Part shown: piece after piece, positions 28,146-37,458 of the stretch
Layout: each line of letters starts with the position of its first letter
Position numbering within the stretch: position 1 is the stretch's first letter
Assembly (NCBI GenBank): GCA_003551495.1
Contig: PUMT01000166.1
Span: 1-37,531 of the forward strand
Reading direction: 5' to 3'
DNA: 37,531 nt
Source: Bacteroidota bacterium
Lineage (GTDB): Bacteria; Bacteroidota; Bacteroidia; Bacteroidales; PUMT01
The notes under the pieces: model-generated
What the model was told of the DNA's origin: nothing
The model's database searches: none
Seen by the model: only the letters and a program-made list of their open reading frames with translations
Translations under genes and position numbers: made by a program

Positions 28146-28601
28146 TCAATAACCCACAACCCATAACACCCTTTCCTCTTCAATGCATTTATCAATCAAC
28201 CGGATGATATCCCTGTTTGTGCCTGCCAACTCTTCCCTGTAGCTCTCCCAGTTTTTTTTCCACTCAGGATCAACCTTTTTGATCTCCAGGATGAAGTTGT
28301 TTCCCATGAAGAAGCGCTTCAGAAAAGTTTCGAACTCCTCAACGCTTTTCAGTCCCTCAATTTCTGCCAGGGTCTTTTTAAGCTCGTTCTGAAGGGGAAC
28401 TATGTTGCGGACATTGTATTTAGTGGGGCCAAAATAATCAAATGATTCTTTGCTTTTTTCAAAGCAGGGAGCAAAAATGCTGAATACTTCCCCGTCAAGG
28501 AATTTTGATTCCGGATCACATTTGTTGAAGTATTCGTAATTGCCGGATATGTTAAATTCAACAAAATTCAACCAGTCTGCACCTTGAAGCTTTATCTCCA
28601 T
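28146..28601 (-). CDS. Hypothetical protein (~151 aa)
   Basis: Listed ORF starts at 28802 but would overlap the next gene; the likely start is MEIKLQGADWLNFVEF at 28601. No family recognised. Confidence 0.65.
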   Translation of the reverse strand: MEIKLQGADWLNFVEFNISGNYEYFNKCDPESKFLDGEVFSIFAPCFEKSKESFDYFGPTKYNVRNIVPLQNELKKTLAEIEGLKSVEEFETFLKRFFMGNNFILEIKKVDPEWKKNWESYREELAGTNRDIIRLIDKCIEEERVLWVVGY

Positions 28602-28702
28602 CTTTGACTGTTTTTTTCTAAATATAGGAATTTTAAGTTTAATTGGCAAATATATGCCCGTTGCATGCTGCAAATGGTAGCTGGCATCAGTGTTAATAAA
28701 GT

Positions 28703-28987
28703 CTAACGTGAAAGGTTGTTCAGCCTTTTGAGCAATGAAACATTTTGCCTGTAAAGTTCCTCCCTGATCTGACTGTAATATTCCTTTACAGAACCGGGCC
28801 ACTCTCTTTCTTTAGGATGGTTAACCATGTATATAAGCTTATTGCGGAGGTTGACCGCATCGTACATTATATCCCTTGTATTTTCCTGGTTGAGGGAAGG
28901 CGTATATTCAAGGAATGTAAAACATTCAAAAACAACCTTCAGACAAAATGAATTTATGTCTTTTTTCAGCTTTTTGCGGCTTGCCAT
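28703..28987 (-). CDS. Small hypothetical protein (~94 aa)
   Basis: MASRKKLKKDINSFCLKVVFECFTFLEYTPSLNQE; helical, normal composition. Start moved from 29032 to 28987. Confidence 0.65.
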   Translation of the reverse strand: MASRKKLKKDINSFCLKVVFECFTFLEYTPSLNQENTRDIMYDAVNLRNKLIYMVNHPKEREWPGSVKEYYSQIREELYRQNVSLLKRLNNLSR

Positions 28988-29149
28988 TTCCCGGGTTTGA
29001 GTTGTTTGAAAGACATCAATTATTTTAAACAAATTACGAATAAATGATAAATAAACAACAAACGCGGGAAAAAAAAGTTATATTTTTCATACGTTTGCTT
29101 CTATATTTTCAAGCGGATAGTTTTTTCTCAATTCTTACAGAAAAACAGG

Positions 29150-30001
29150 ATGTCAGATTGCAAAGGATCTTATTTTGTGCAGAACAGTAAGGTGTTACCG
29201 GTTGCTGACTTTGATGAGAAGTTGCTTTCGGGGGGATGTTCTGTCTATGAGGTTATCAGGGTAATTGAAGGAATGCCTTTATTCATTGAAGACCACCTGG
29301 AAAGGCTTTTTACATCACTAACTGAAGCAGGTTTGGATACTTCGCTGACTACAAGTGAAATGAACACCTCAGTTTTGCAACTTATATCTTCCAACAACCG
29401 AAGGCAGGGAAATATCAGGGTTGTATTACATTATCAGGGTACATGTGAGAGGAAAAACGGTGTCTTTCTGGCTTATTATACCGGTCACAATTACCCCACC
29501 CCTGAACAGTATAAAAACGGTGTTGATACCGCTCTTCTGGAAGGGAAAAGAGATAAGCCACATGCCAAGATAATTGACATCGGGTTAAGAAACAGCATTG
29601 AATATTACATCAGGGAAAGGAATGTTTATGAAGCTTTGCTGGTTAACGAAAACGGTTGTGTGACAGAAGGCAGCAAATCCAATTTCTTTGCCGTACGGGG
29701 GAACAGTTTGATTACCGCTCCCGGGGAAGATGTTTTGCAGGGCATAACCAGGAAATACATTTTTCTTATTTGCAGGGAAGAAGGTATTCCAATCCGGCAG
29801 GAAAAGATCAGAAAGGATGACCTGCTGGGTATGGATGCGGCTTTCATATCAGGTACATCGCCCAGGATCTTGCCCGTCAGGAGTATTAACGGTATAATAT
29901 ATGACGTTGATCATGTGTTGGTTACCAGACTAATTGACCGGTTTGACAAGCTTATTGAGGACTATGTGAGCGGTTCACACAATAACACATTTTCCACATG
30001 A
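29150..30001 (+). CDS. PLP-dependent aminotransferase class IV (BCAT/DAAT/ADCL-like)
   Basis: SVYEVIRVIEGMPLFIEDHLERLF; NSIEYYIRERNVYEALLVNENGCVTEGSKSNFFAVRGNSLITAP; ITRKYIFLICREEGIP. Confidence 0.9.
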   Translation: MSDCKGSYFVQNSKVLPVADFDEKLLSGGCSVYEVIRVIEGMPLFIEDHLERLFTSLTEAGLDTSLTTSEMNTSVLQLISSNNRRQGNIRVVLHYQGTCERKNGVFLAYYTGHNYPTPEQYKNGVDTALLEGKRDKPHAKIIDIGLRNSIEYYIRERNVYEALLVNENGCVTEGSKSNFFAVRGNSLITAPGEDVLQGITRKYIFLICREEGIPIRQEKIRKDDLLGMDAAFISGTSPRILPVRSINGIIYDVDHVLVTRLIDRFDKLIEDYVSGSHNNTFST

Positions 30002-31371
30002 TGAGTATGCGGGAACATGTCAACAGGCTGCACACCGGTTATCCTGTAATGCCCTGAAAGAAGTTCCGTATCCCGGGACTGTGTTGCAGGATTACAGCTT
30101 ACATAGACAATTTTTGAAGGTTTAATCTCTGTAAGTGCTTTGGCAACATCCTTGTGGATGCCTGCCCTTGGGGGATCCAGAATAACTGTGTGAGGAGCCC
30201 CGTTTTTCTCGACAAATCCGGGTGTAAGCAGATCCCTTATGTCTCCCGCGAAAAAGAATGTATTATCTATTCCATTCAAATCCGAGTTTGTTTCTGCAAA
30301 ATCTATCGCTTCCTGCACATATTCCATTCCTGTTACCTTTCCGGCTTCGCGGGCAATAAAATTTGCAATTGTACCGGTACCGGTGTACAGGTCGTATATA
30401 ACCTCGTGTTTTTGGGGTGATGCAAAATCCCTTACAACCCTGTAGAGGTTATATGCCTGAAGCGAATTTGTCTGATAAAATGATTTGGGCCCTATCCTGA
30501 ACTTCAGGTCTTCCATGGTTTCAATAATATGATCTTTGCCGTGGAACAGCTCCGGATCAAGATCTGTTATTGAGTCGTTCACTTTTCTGTTTATCATATA
30601 CATCAGGGAAGTTACCTCCGGAAAGGAATCCCTGATATAGCCCAGCAATCCTTCAATCACTCTTTCATCCCTTTCTGAAAAAACCACAATCACCATAATA
30701 TCGCCCGTAGTGGATGTCCGTATTATCAGGTTGCGGAGAATACCTTCCTGCTTAATAATGTAAAAAAAAGGAATATTGTTTTCAGTTGCATATTTTTTGA
30801 CGGCAAGACGTATTGAGTTGGAAGGTTCTTCCTGGAGGTAGCACTTTTCAATATCGAGTACCTTGTCAAAGCGTCCCGGAACATGGAAACCGAGGGCATT
30901 CATCTCTTCAAAGGTTTTACCTGACTCAATTTCGTCAGCCGTCAGCCATCGCCTTGATGAAAATGTGAATTCAAGCTTGTTCCTGTAAAAAGTGGTTTTT
31001 GGCGAAGGTATTATTTCCCTCATTTCAGGGATGTCTGCTTTTCCAATTCTGGAGAGGTTATCTGCAACCTGCTGCTGTTTGAACTTCAGCTGCTCGCTGT
31101 AAGCAAGGTGCTGCCACCTGCAACCGCCGCACACACCGAAATGGCTGCAAAAAGGCTTCACCCTGTAAGGGGAGTGTTTGTGGAAATGGTTCACAATCCC
31201 CTCCGCGTGCTTTTTCCTCTTCTTTGTAACCGTTATATCAACCACATCACCCGGGGCTGCAAATGGCACAAAAACAACCATCCCGTCAATCCTGGCAATT
31301 GCTTTGCCTTCGGCTGCCAAACCGGTTATCTCAACTTTTTCAAAAACCTCATGTCGCTTTTTCCTTCCCAT
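29962..31371 (-). CDS. rlmD: 23S rRNA (uracil-5-)-methyltransferase, RlmD/RumA-like
   Basis: TRAM domain, CSHFGVCGGCRWQHLAYSEQLKFKQQQV, YDLYTGTGTIANFIA, ILDPPRAGIHKD, IVYVSCNPATQSRD. Confidence 0.93.
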   Translation of the reverse strand: MGRKKRHEVFEKVEITGLAAEGKAIARIDGMVVFVPFAAPGDVVDITVTKKRKKHAEGIVNHFHKHSPYRVKPFCSHFGVCGGCRWQHLAYSEQLKFKQQQVADNLSRIGKADIPEMREIIPSPKTTFYRNKLEFTFSSRRWLTADEIESGKTFEEMNALGFHVPGRFDKVLDIEKCYLQEEPSNSIRLAVKKYATENNIPFFYIIKQEGILRNLIIRTSTTGDIMVIVVFSERDERVIEGLLGYIRDSFPEVTSLMYMINRKVNDSITDLDPELFHGKDHIIETMEDLKFRIGPKSFYQTNSLQAYNLYRVVRDFASPQKHEVIYDLYTGTGTIANFIAREAGKVTGMEYVQEAIDFAETNSDLNGIDNTFFFAGDIRDLLTPGFVEKNGAPHTVILDPPRAGIHKDVAKALTEIKPSKIVYVSCNPATQSRDTELLSGHYRITGVQPVDMFPHTHHVENVLLCEPLT

Positions 31372-31602
31372 AAACTTCTGTTACATTCAAAAAAATAGGT
31401 AACCCGGTTTTAATTTTTGCAAAGGTAAGAAATCAATCTGTATAATATTATTTTGCCAAAGGCCGATCTGCGCTTCATCAGAACCAATCTGAGCCAGTCA
31501 TTACTCCATTCCTGAATGATTATTCCTGTTATGTGAAATTTTTGTCCCGATAGCAATCCGTTTAATGTTAAATCATTTTCTTTCATTTGCCGCCGTAATG
31601 GT

Positions 31603-31610
31603 TATTTTTG
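31603..31610 (+). promoter_or_regulatory. Possible -7 element (TATTTTTG) of ABC-F gene
   Basis: TAnnTTTG match 20 nt before the ATG at 31631; favours that start over 31565. Confidence 0.35.
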
Positions 31611-31630
31611 CAGTTGAAAAAAATGGCGAC

Positions 31631-33595
31631 ATGATCACAATAGACGGTGTATCGGTTTATTTCGGGGGAGTTAAACTATTTGGTGATATTTCGTTCCAGG
31701 TAGGGAAACGCGACAGGATAGGGCTTGTGGGAAGGAACGGTGCCGGAAAGACCACACTTCTCAGGCTCATTGCCGGGGAGCTGGAGCCGTCAGAGGGTGA
31801 GATCACCTTACCGGCGGGGACAACAGTTGGTTACCTTCCTCAGCAAATGGTACACAGGGACGGGAAAACACTTTTTGATGAAGCTCTTTCTGCTTTTTCC
31901 GAAATAAAGGCCATTGAAAAACAAACAGAAGAGATTAACAAAAAGTTATCCGGAAGAACTGACTATGAATCTTCCGGATACATGGAACTTATTGCAAAAC
32001 TTTCTGAATACACCGAGCGGTATCGCATACTGGGAGGTGAAACGGTCAACGCAAGGGTTGAGAAAGTTCTGCTTGGACTGGGATTCGAGCCAAAGGATTT
32101 CGAAAGGGAAACAAAAGAGTTCAGCGGCGGATGGCGTATGCGGATCGAGCTTGCCAAGATCCTCCTTAGAGAACCCGACCTCCTGCTGCTTGATGAGCCA
32201 ACCAATCATCTTGACATAGAATCCATACAGTGGATTGAGGAATTCCTGACCGGTTTTGCAGGTGCGGTAATATTGATCTCTCATGACCGTGCTTTGCTGG
32301 ACGGACTGACAAATCGCACAATAGAGATATCCCTTGGAAGAATTTACGATTACAGGGCGCCTTATTCAAAATATGTTGAACTTCGCCGTGAAAGGAGGGA
32401 GCAGCAAATGGCTGCCCAAAAGAACCAGCAGAAGGAGATCCGCGACACCGAAAGGTTTATAGAACGTTTTCGTTACAAGGCCACCAAGGCAGTCCAGGTA
32501 CAATCACGCATCAAGCATCTTGAAAAGATGGAGCGGATGGAGGTAGATGAAGAGGATACAAGCAGCATAAATGTGAGGTTCCCCCCTGCTCCGAGGTCAG
32601 GAAGCATTGTAGTTGAAATAGAAGGGGTAAGCAAGAGTTACGGTGATCTGAATGTTTTACAAAATATAGATGTTATCATAGAAAGAGGGGAAAAGGTGGC
32701 TTTTGTCGGCAGGAACGGTGAAGGGAAGACAACCCTTTCCCGGATAATTACGGGCGAACTGGATTGTACAGGGAAGGTCTGCCTCGGCCACAATGTAACT
32801 TTAGGGTACTTTGCACAGAACCAGGATGAACTGCTGGATGAAGAAAAAACAGTTTTTGAAACTATTGACTCCATTGCAACTGGGGAGGTGAGAAAGAAGA
32901 TAAGGGGCATACTTGGGGCGTTTCTTTTCAGTGATGAAGCGGTTGACAAGAAAGTGAAAGTCCTTTCCGGTGGTGAGCGTTCAAGACTTGCCATAGCAAA
33001 GTTGTTGCTGGAACCACGGAACCTGCTTGTACTTGATGAGCCCACCAATCACCTCGATATGCACTCGAAAGATGTGCTGAAGCAGGCCCTTGAAAATTAT
33101 GAAGGGACAGTAATTGTTGTTTCGCACGACAGGGAGTTTCTTGATGGACTTGTTTCCAGGATATACGAGTTCAGGGACAAAAAAGTGAGGGAGCATACCG
33201 GAGGTATTTACGATTTCCTCAGGAAAAAAAATATCAGTTCCCTGGGTCAGCTTGAGACACAGGTAAAACAGGATAACAAACCGTCGGGCAGGGAAGAACT
33301 TTCACAAAATAAAATTATTTTCGGGAAGAAAAAGGAACAGGAGAAGGAGATCAGAAAGGTGGTTTCAAAAATTGAAAAGAATGAAAACCGGATCCACGAA
33401 CTGGAAGAGGAGCTGAACAAGATGGACAGTGAGCTAGCAAATCCGGATCAGACCACTGAAAAACCGGGAGGGGAGGATTTCTTTAAAAGGTATGAAGAGT
33501 TAAAAAAGGAGCTGGAAAAGGAAATGGAGGAGTGGGAGGAACTGAACACCAAACTGGAATCATTGCAAAAAAGGTTATCAACGTTAAAAAAATAA
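31631..33595 (+). CDS. ABC-F family ATPase
   Basis: Two ABC cassettes (GLVGRNGAGKTTLLRLIAGE; FVGRNGEGKTTLSRIITGE), FSGGWRMRIELAKILLREPDLLLLDEPTNHLD and LSGGERSRLAIAKLLLEPRNLLVLDEPTNHLD; no transmembrane domain. Start MITIDGVSVYFGG. Confidence 0.95.
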   Translation: MITIDGVSVYFGGVKLFGDISFQVGKRDRIGLVGRNGAGKTTLLRLIAGELEPSEGEITLPAGTTVGYLPQQMVHRDGKTLFDEALSAFSEIKAIEKQTEEINKKLSGRTDYESSGYMELIAKLSEYTERYRILGGETVNARVEKVLLGLGFEPKDFERETKEFSGGWRMRIELAKILLREPDLLLLDEPTNHLDIESIQWIEEFLTGFAGAVILISHDRALLDGLTNRTIEISLGRIYDYRAPYSKYVELRRERREQQMAAQKNQQKEIRDTERFIERFRYKATKAVQVQSRIKHLEKMERMEVDEEDTSSINVRFPPAPRSGSIVVEIEGVSKSYGDLNVLQNIDVIIERGEKVAFVGRNGEGKTTLSRIITGELDCTGKVCLGHNVTLGYFAQNQDELLDEEKTVFETIDSIATGEVRKKIRGILGAFLFSDEAVDKKVKVLSGGERSRLAIAKLLLEPRNLLVLDEPTNHLDMHSKDVLKQALENYEGTVIVVSHDREFLDGLVSRIYEFRDKKVREHTGGIYDFLRKKNISSLGQLETQVKQDNKPSGREELSQNKIIFGKKKEQEKEIRKVVSKIEKNENRIHELEEELNKMDSELANPDQTTEKPGGEDFFKRYEELKKELEKEMEEWEELNTKLESLQKRLSTLKK

Positions 33596-33596
33596 T

Positions 33597-34346
33597 ATGC
33601 CTCCAAAAAGCAGGGAAATTATATTCGGACTTCATCCGGTGATTGAAGCCGTTAAATCAGGAAGGGAGATAGAGAAGATTTTTGTGAAGAATGGACTCAG
33701 GGGGGAGAAATACAGCGAGCTGATGGCTGGGATTAAAAAGTCCGGTATCCCCTTCCAGTACGTTCCCCAGGAAAAGCTTCAGAGAATAACAAGAAAAAAC
33801 CACCAGGGTGTAATTGCATATATATCGCAGATAAGTTATCATCCCGTTGAAAATGTACTCCCTTCCATTTATGAGAAAGGGGAGACACCTTTCATTGTAG
33901 TGCTCGACAGGATTACAGATGTGAGGAATATGGGGGCGGTTGCCCGTACGGCATTGTGTGCCGGTGTACATGCACTTGTGGTACCTGAAAGGGGAGGGGC
34001 ACTGGTTACTGCAGCCGCTGTAAAAAGTTCGGCCGGCGCCCTCAATTCAATTACAGTATGCAGGGAGCGCAATCTGGCAGAGGCGGTAAAATTTCTCAGG
34101 GAAAGCGGTTTGACAATAGTAGCTGCAAGTGAAAAAGCTACCCGGTATTATTTTGAGGCAGAATATGGCCGCCCTGTCGCGATTATTATGGGAGGCGAAG
34201 AGAGCGGAATTTCCGGAGAACTTTATGAACTCTCTGATGAACAGGTGAGGATACCTGTGAGCGGACCGGTAGAATCACTTAATGTTTCTGCAGCCGCCTC
34301 CGTAATACTTTTCGAGGTTGTCAGGCAAAGAATGGGAGGGAAGTGA
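33597..34346 (+). CDS. rlmB: 23S rRNA (guanosine-2'-O-)-methyltransferase RlmB-like (SpoU family)
   Basis: IIFGLHPVIEAVKSGREIEKIFVKNG; LDRITDVRNMGAVARTALCAGVHALV; IIMGGEESGISGELYELSDEQVRIPVSGPVESLNVSAAASVILFE. Confidence 0.93.
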   Translation: MPPKSREIIFGLHPVIEAVKSGREIEKIFVKNGLRGEKYSELMAGIKKSGIPFQYVPQEKLQRITRKNHQGVIAYISQISYHPVENVLPSIYEKGETPFIVVLDRITDVRNMGAVARTALCAGVHALVVPERGGALVTAAAVKSSAGALNSITVCRERNLAEAVKFLRESGLTIVAASEKATRYYFEAEYGRPVAIIMGGEESGISGELYELSDEQVRIPVSGPVESLNVSAAASVILFEVVRQRMGGK

Positions 34347-34396
34347 CTTATCTGACTGTTTTCTTTTGCCGCCGCACTGAACGGCTGTTATATCAT

Positions 34397-35677
34397 TTAC
34401 CTGTTCTCCTCAACCCCGCCCAGTTTCCTGAAATCGTCACCGGTAGGATTCTGGAAGACTCTCAATCCGAATTCCGGAACCACGGCAAAAATATGGTCGA
34501 AAATATCAGCCTGTAACGATTCATAAACCGGCCATGCCTGCTCCTTGCTGAAAACGAAAATCTCTATCGGCACTCCCCTCTCGGTTGGTTGCAGGTGCCT
34601 GACCAGAAAAGTCATATCATTATGAATTTTCGGATGCCTTCTCAGGTACTGGGTAATATACTGGCGGAAAACCCCAAGGTTGGTCTGCCTTCGTCCGTTC
34701 ACCAGCACTTCCTCATCTATGCCGTGTTTTTCGTTATATTCCTTCAGCTCATTCTCTTTTCTTTCAATATAGTCGTGCAGTATCTGAATTTTTTTGAATT
34801 TTTCAAGCATCTCTTCCGAGCAGAACCTTACGCTTTTCAGGTCAATGTATACAGAACGCTTGATCCTTCTGCCTCCCGACTCTTCCATTCCCCTCCAGTT
34901 TATGAAAGATTCGGAAATTAGTGCATATGCGGGGAAGGAGGATATTGTCTTATCCCAGTTCTGCACTTTAACCGTGTTTACTGTAATATCAATAACCGGG
35001 CCGTCGGCATTCCTGCTGGGCATCTCTATCCAGTCGCCCACCCTTACAAGATTGTTTGCAGAAGCCTGTATGCCTGCAACAAAGCCAAGGATTGTGTCTT
35101 TGAATACCAGCATCAAAACGGCGCTCATAGCACCCAGTCCGCCAAAAAACACCAGGGGAGACCTTCCGATTATAATAGAAAGTATTATAATACCTCCCAA
35201 AAAGAATATGAAGATTTTCAGAACCTGCACAAACCCTTTTATGTTCTTTTCCCGGGACATGGGGAAGGTGTTGTAAATACCATGCAGTACGTTTATAAAT
35301 GCATCCAGGGCGAGAAGTCCCAGAAGCACCATTACGGATGAGATGATTGCATGGATTGCGGGGATCACCTCAGGGTAGCTCTCCAGTGCAAACGGTATTG
35401 TGTTGTATATAATGAGTGCGGGAGCAAAATTGGCTATCCTTCTAAGAAGTTTCTTCTCAATTATTATTGCATTCCAGCTCTTTTCACTTTTCCTTAGGAA
35501 TCTCCGCACCTGGACAAGCAGAATCTTTTTAACCACATAATTGGCAACCCAGGCAAGGAGAAGGATAGCTGTTATTACAATAAGAGTTTTAAGCAGCTCG
35601 GCATTTTCTTCTCCAATACCAATTGATAAAAGCCACTCTTTCAGGCGGATTGTTAATTGTACGGCTGTTGGGTTCAT
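34397..35677 (-). CDS. Mechanosensitive ion channel, MscS family, YbdG-like
   Basis: Several TM helices then FFGGLGAMSAVLMLVFKDTILGFVAGIQASANNLVRVGDWIEMPSRNADGPVIDITVNTVKVQNWDKTISSFPAYALISESFINWRGM. Confidence 0.92.
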   Translation of the reverse strand: MNPTAVQLTIRLKEWLLSIGIGEENAELLKTLIVITAILLLAWVANYVVKKILLVQVRRFLRKSEKSWNAIIIEKKLLRRIANFAPALIIYNTIPFALESYPEVIPAIHAIISSVMVLLGLLALDAFINVLHGIYNTFPMSREKNIKGFVQVLKIFIFFLGGIIILSIIIGRSPLVFFGGLGAMSAVLMLVFKDTILGFVAGIQASANNLVRVGDWIEMPSRNADGPVIDITVNTVKVQNWDKTISSFPAYALISESFINWRGMEESGGRRIKRSVYIDLKSVRFCSEEMLEKFKKIQILHDYIERKENELKEYNEKHGIDEEVLVNGRRQTNLGVFRQYITQYLRRHPKIHNDMTFLVRHLQPTERGVPIEIFVFSKEQAWPVYESLQADIFDHIFAVVPEFGLRVFQNPTGDDFRKLGGVEENR

Positions 35678-35882
35678 TTTGATGATAAAAAAATTTATGC
35701 GAAAATAATCCCAAAAGCCCTCTATTCAAAATTTTTCATGGAATTACTACCGGAAATTTAGAGATTTCTTATTCTGATATTACTCCCTTAAAGTGGACAG
35801 TAAGTTAAGCAAAAAATCTTTACTTAACCAGTGGGTTTAAAAATGGGAAGTATTATAGTTCACCACAATTCACGAAAGGGAA

Positions 35883-36224
35883 CTATTCAGCTGACTCCCG
35901 GTTGTGCTTCCTGTTAATCAGGTAATAAATTATCAGTCCTATTCCGCCGAACAGAAAGATCATTGAAAAATAAGCCACTTCACTCTGCATGGCTGTGGTC
36001 TGCTCAAGAAGATTCCCAACCAGAAGTCCTGCCGCTATACCCACAAGGAAAATACCCCATTTAAGGGAAGTGTAGGCTTGTTTGCCGTTGATCCTGAATA
36101 TCGAGGCGTCGGCCCCTTTCTCAATGAGCATTTCTCTTTCGCGAGTCCTGTTCTTTATATATGAAAGGGCAACAACGGCTCCAAAGATTATTGCAACTAT
36201 AAAAACTGGTGTTAAAGCTACCAT
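35883..36224 (-). CDS. Small membrane protein (DUF6249-like)
   Basis: 113 aa, three predicted TM helices with IKNRTREREMLIEKGADASIF between the first two; divergent from the ECF sigma gene. Confidence 0.75.
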   Translation of the reverse strand: MVALTPVFIVAIIFGAVVALSYIKNRTREREMLIEKGADASIFRINGKQAYTSLKWGIFLVGIAAGLLVGNLLEQTTAMQSEVAYFSMIFLFGGIGLIIYYLINRKHNRESAE

Positions 36225-36262
36225 AATTGAAAAGTTTTAAATTGTTATTGTTTTGTCTTTAT

Positions 36263-36287
36263 GACGCACTTTTTTCAATTGGTTACA
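36263..36287 (-). promoter_or_regulatory. Predicted ECF-type promoter for the small membrane protein
   Basis: Minus strand TGTAACC-N12-TGCGTC, about 40 nt before the ATG at 36224. Confidence 0.6.
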
Positions 36288-36317
36288 AAAAGTGGCAAAT
36301 AAAATTAAAAACTATTT

Positions 36318-36343
36318 TGTAACCATCCGGATTTATATGCGTC
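36318..36343 (+). promoter_or_regulatory. Predicted ECF-type (autoregulatory) promoter for the sigma gene
   Basis: TGTAACC-N13-TGCGTC (AAC-N16-CGT), just before the ATG at 36357. Confidence 0.65.
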
Positions 36344-36356
36344 GTATATTTGTATA

Positions 36357-36917
36357 ATGGAACAAAAGAGCGATGAATATTACATAGAGAAAGTCCTTAA
36401 CGGAGATGCCGATGCATACAGGTTCCTGGTTGAAAAGCACAAGAACCTTGCTTATACCGTTGCATACCGCATGTCCGGCAACCGTGAGGATGCCGAGGAG
36501 ATCGCCCAGGATGCATTTGTAAAGGTTTATCGTTCATTGAAAAGTTTCAGGGGTAAGGCAAAATTCTCCACATGGCTTTACCGTATAATATATAATACGG
36601 CAGTGTCAAGGCACAGGGTTAAAAAAAGGTATGTTTTGAGCGAAGATTTTGCCGGAATGGACAAAGATGATATTGAATCTGACGGCAATTATGATAACGA
36701 CAGGGAAGATAAGCTGCAGGCCCTGGAAAGGGCGTTGAATGACCTGGCGGAAGATGAAAAATTCATTGTGCAACTCTATTATTACAGTCAGACACCCGTC
36801 AGGGAGATGTCAAGTATAACAGGGCTCTCTGAAGCTAATGTGAAAGTGAAGCTTTTTCGTGCCAGGAAGAAACTGCAGGAACTGGTGCCCCTGTTTATGA
36901 ACAATAAAATGGAATGA
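36357..36917 (+). CDS. RNA polymerase sigma factor, ECF subfamily (RpoE-like)
   Basis: YRFLVEKHKNLAYTVAYRMSGNREDAEEIAQDAFVKVYRSLKSFRGKAKFSTWLYRIIYNTAVSRHR; MSSITGLSEANVKVKLFRARKKLQE. Confidence 0.97.
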   Translation: MEQKSDEYYIEKVLNGDADAYRFLVEKHKNLAYTVAYRMSGNREDAEEIAQDAFVKVYRSLKSFRGKAKFSTWLYRIIYNTAVSRHRVKKRYVLSEDFAGMDKDDIESDGNYDNDREDKLQALERALNDLAEDEKFIVQLYYYSQTPVREMSSITGLSEANVKVKLFRARKKLQELVPLFMNNKME

Positions 36918-37327
36918 TTATGGGAAAACAGAATAAAAAAGATGACAGACTGCTGGAGGAACTATTCCGTGAAACCGGATTCAGGAAAGTCCCGGATGAT
37001 TTCACCTTTAAGGTTATGGACAGGGTTAAATCCCTTCCCGAAGCGGAAACATCCGTGATCAGGATAACTTATGAGTGGAAACTGTTTTTTTTAGCTGCGG
37101 CTGCAGTGGCTGTTCTCTTCATAGTATCAGGTATTTTGCCGGAAGGTGAGGGAGTTATTCAAACATCCGCAAAGGCGGCTGCTTTGACTGCTGAAAGCTT
37201 TAACAGCCTGTTTTCATATATCCCGGGGAATGTACTTTTGATCTTTACCGCAACTCTCTTTCCCTTGCTGTTTGATTTTATCTACAGGTTTTTCAGGAAA
37301 AAGGATGTAAAAATAGTTTTTCAGTGA
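36914..37327 (+). CDS. Putative membrane anti-sigma factor
   Basis: ATGA overlap with the sigma stop codon; soluble N-terminus then two TM helices. Start may be 36920 (MGKQNKK). No anti-sigma domain recognised; call rests on position and topology. Confidence 0.65.
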   Translation: MIMGKQNKKDDRLLEELFRETGFRKVPDDFTFKVMDRVKSLPEAETSVIRITYEWKLFFLAAAAVAVLFIVSGILPEGEGVIQTSAKAAALTAESFNSLFSYIPGNVLLIFTATLFPLLFDFIYRFFRKKDVKIVFQ

Positions 37328-37365
37328 AACACCACTGAAACACCTCTGAAACGCCTCTGAAACAG
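37322..37365 (+). repeat. 11-bp tandem repeat, 4 units
   Basis: CAGTGAAACAC / CACTGAAACAC / CTCTGAAACGC / CTCTGAAACAG. Confidence 0.9.
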
Positions 37366-37427
37366 CATTGTAATATGATATTTTCTGTTTGAAACAGACT
37401 TTTTTTTCGTTTTTTTAAAAAATCTTC

Positions 37428-37458
37428 TTTGACAATACGGGAAATTAATTTAGGTTTG
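37428..37458 (+). promoter_or_regulatory. Bacteroidota housekeeping promoter for a gene beyond the window
   Basis: TTTG (37428-37431) - 19 nt - TAGGTTTG (37451-37458). Confidence 0.65.

Noticed and set aside
27938-28195. ORF of 85 aa on the minus strand
   Set aside because: It is the antisense translation of the two tRNA-Leu genes; the RTGFEPARP-type peptide is a familiar tRNA artefact.
31565-31630. N-terminal extension of the ABC-F protein (MLNHFLSFAAVMVIFAVEKNGD)
   Set aside because: ABC-F homology starts at MITIDGV (31631), and the extension overlaps a candidate -7 promoter element.
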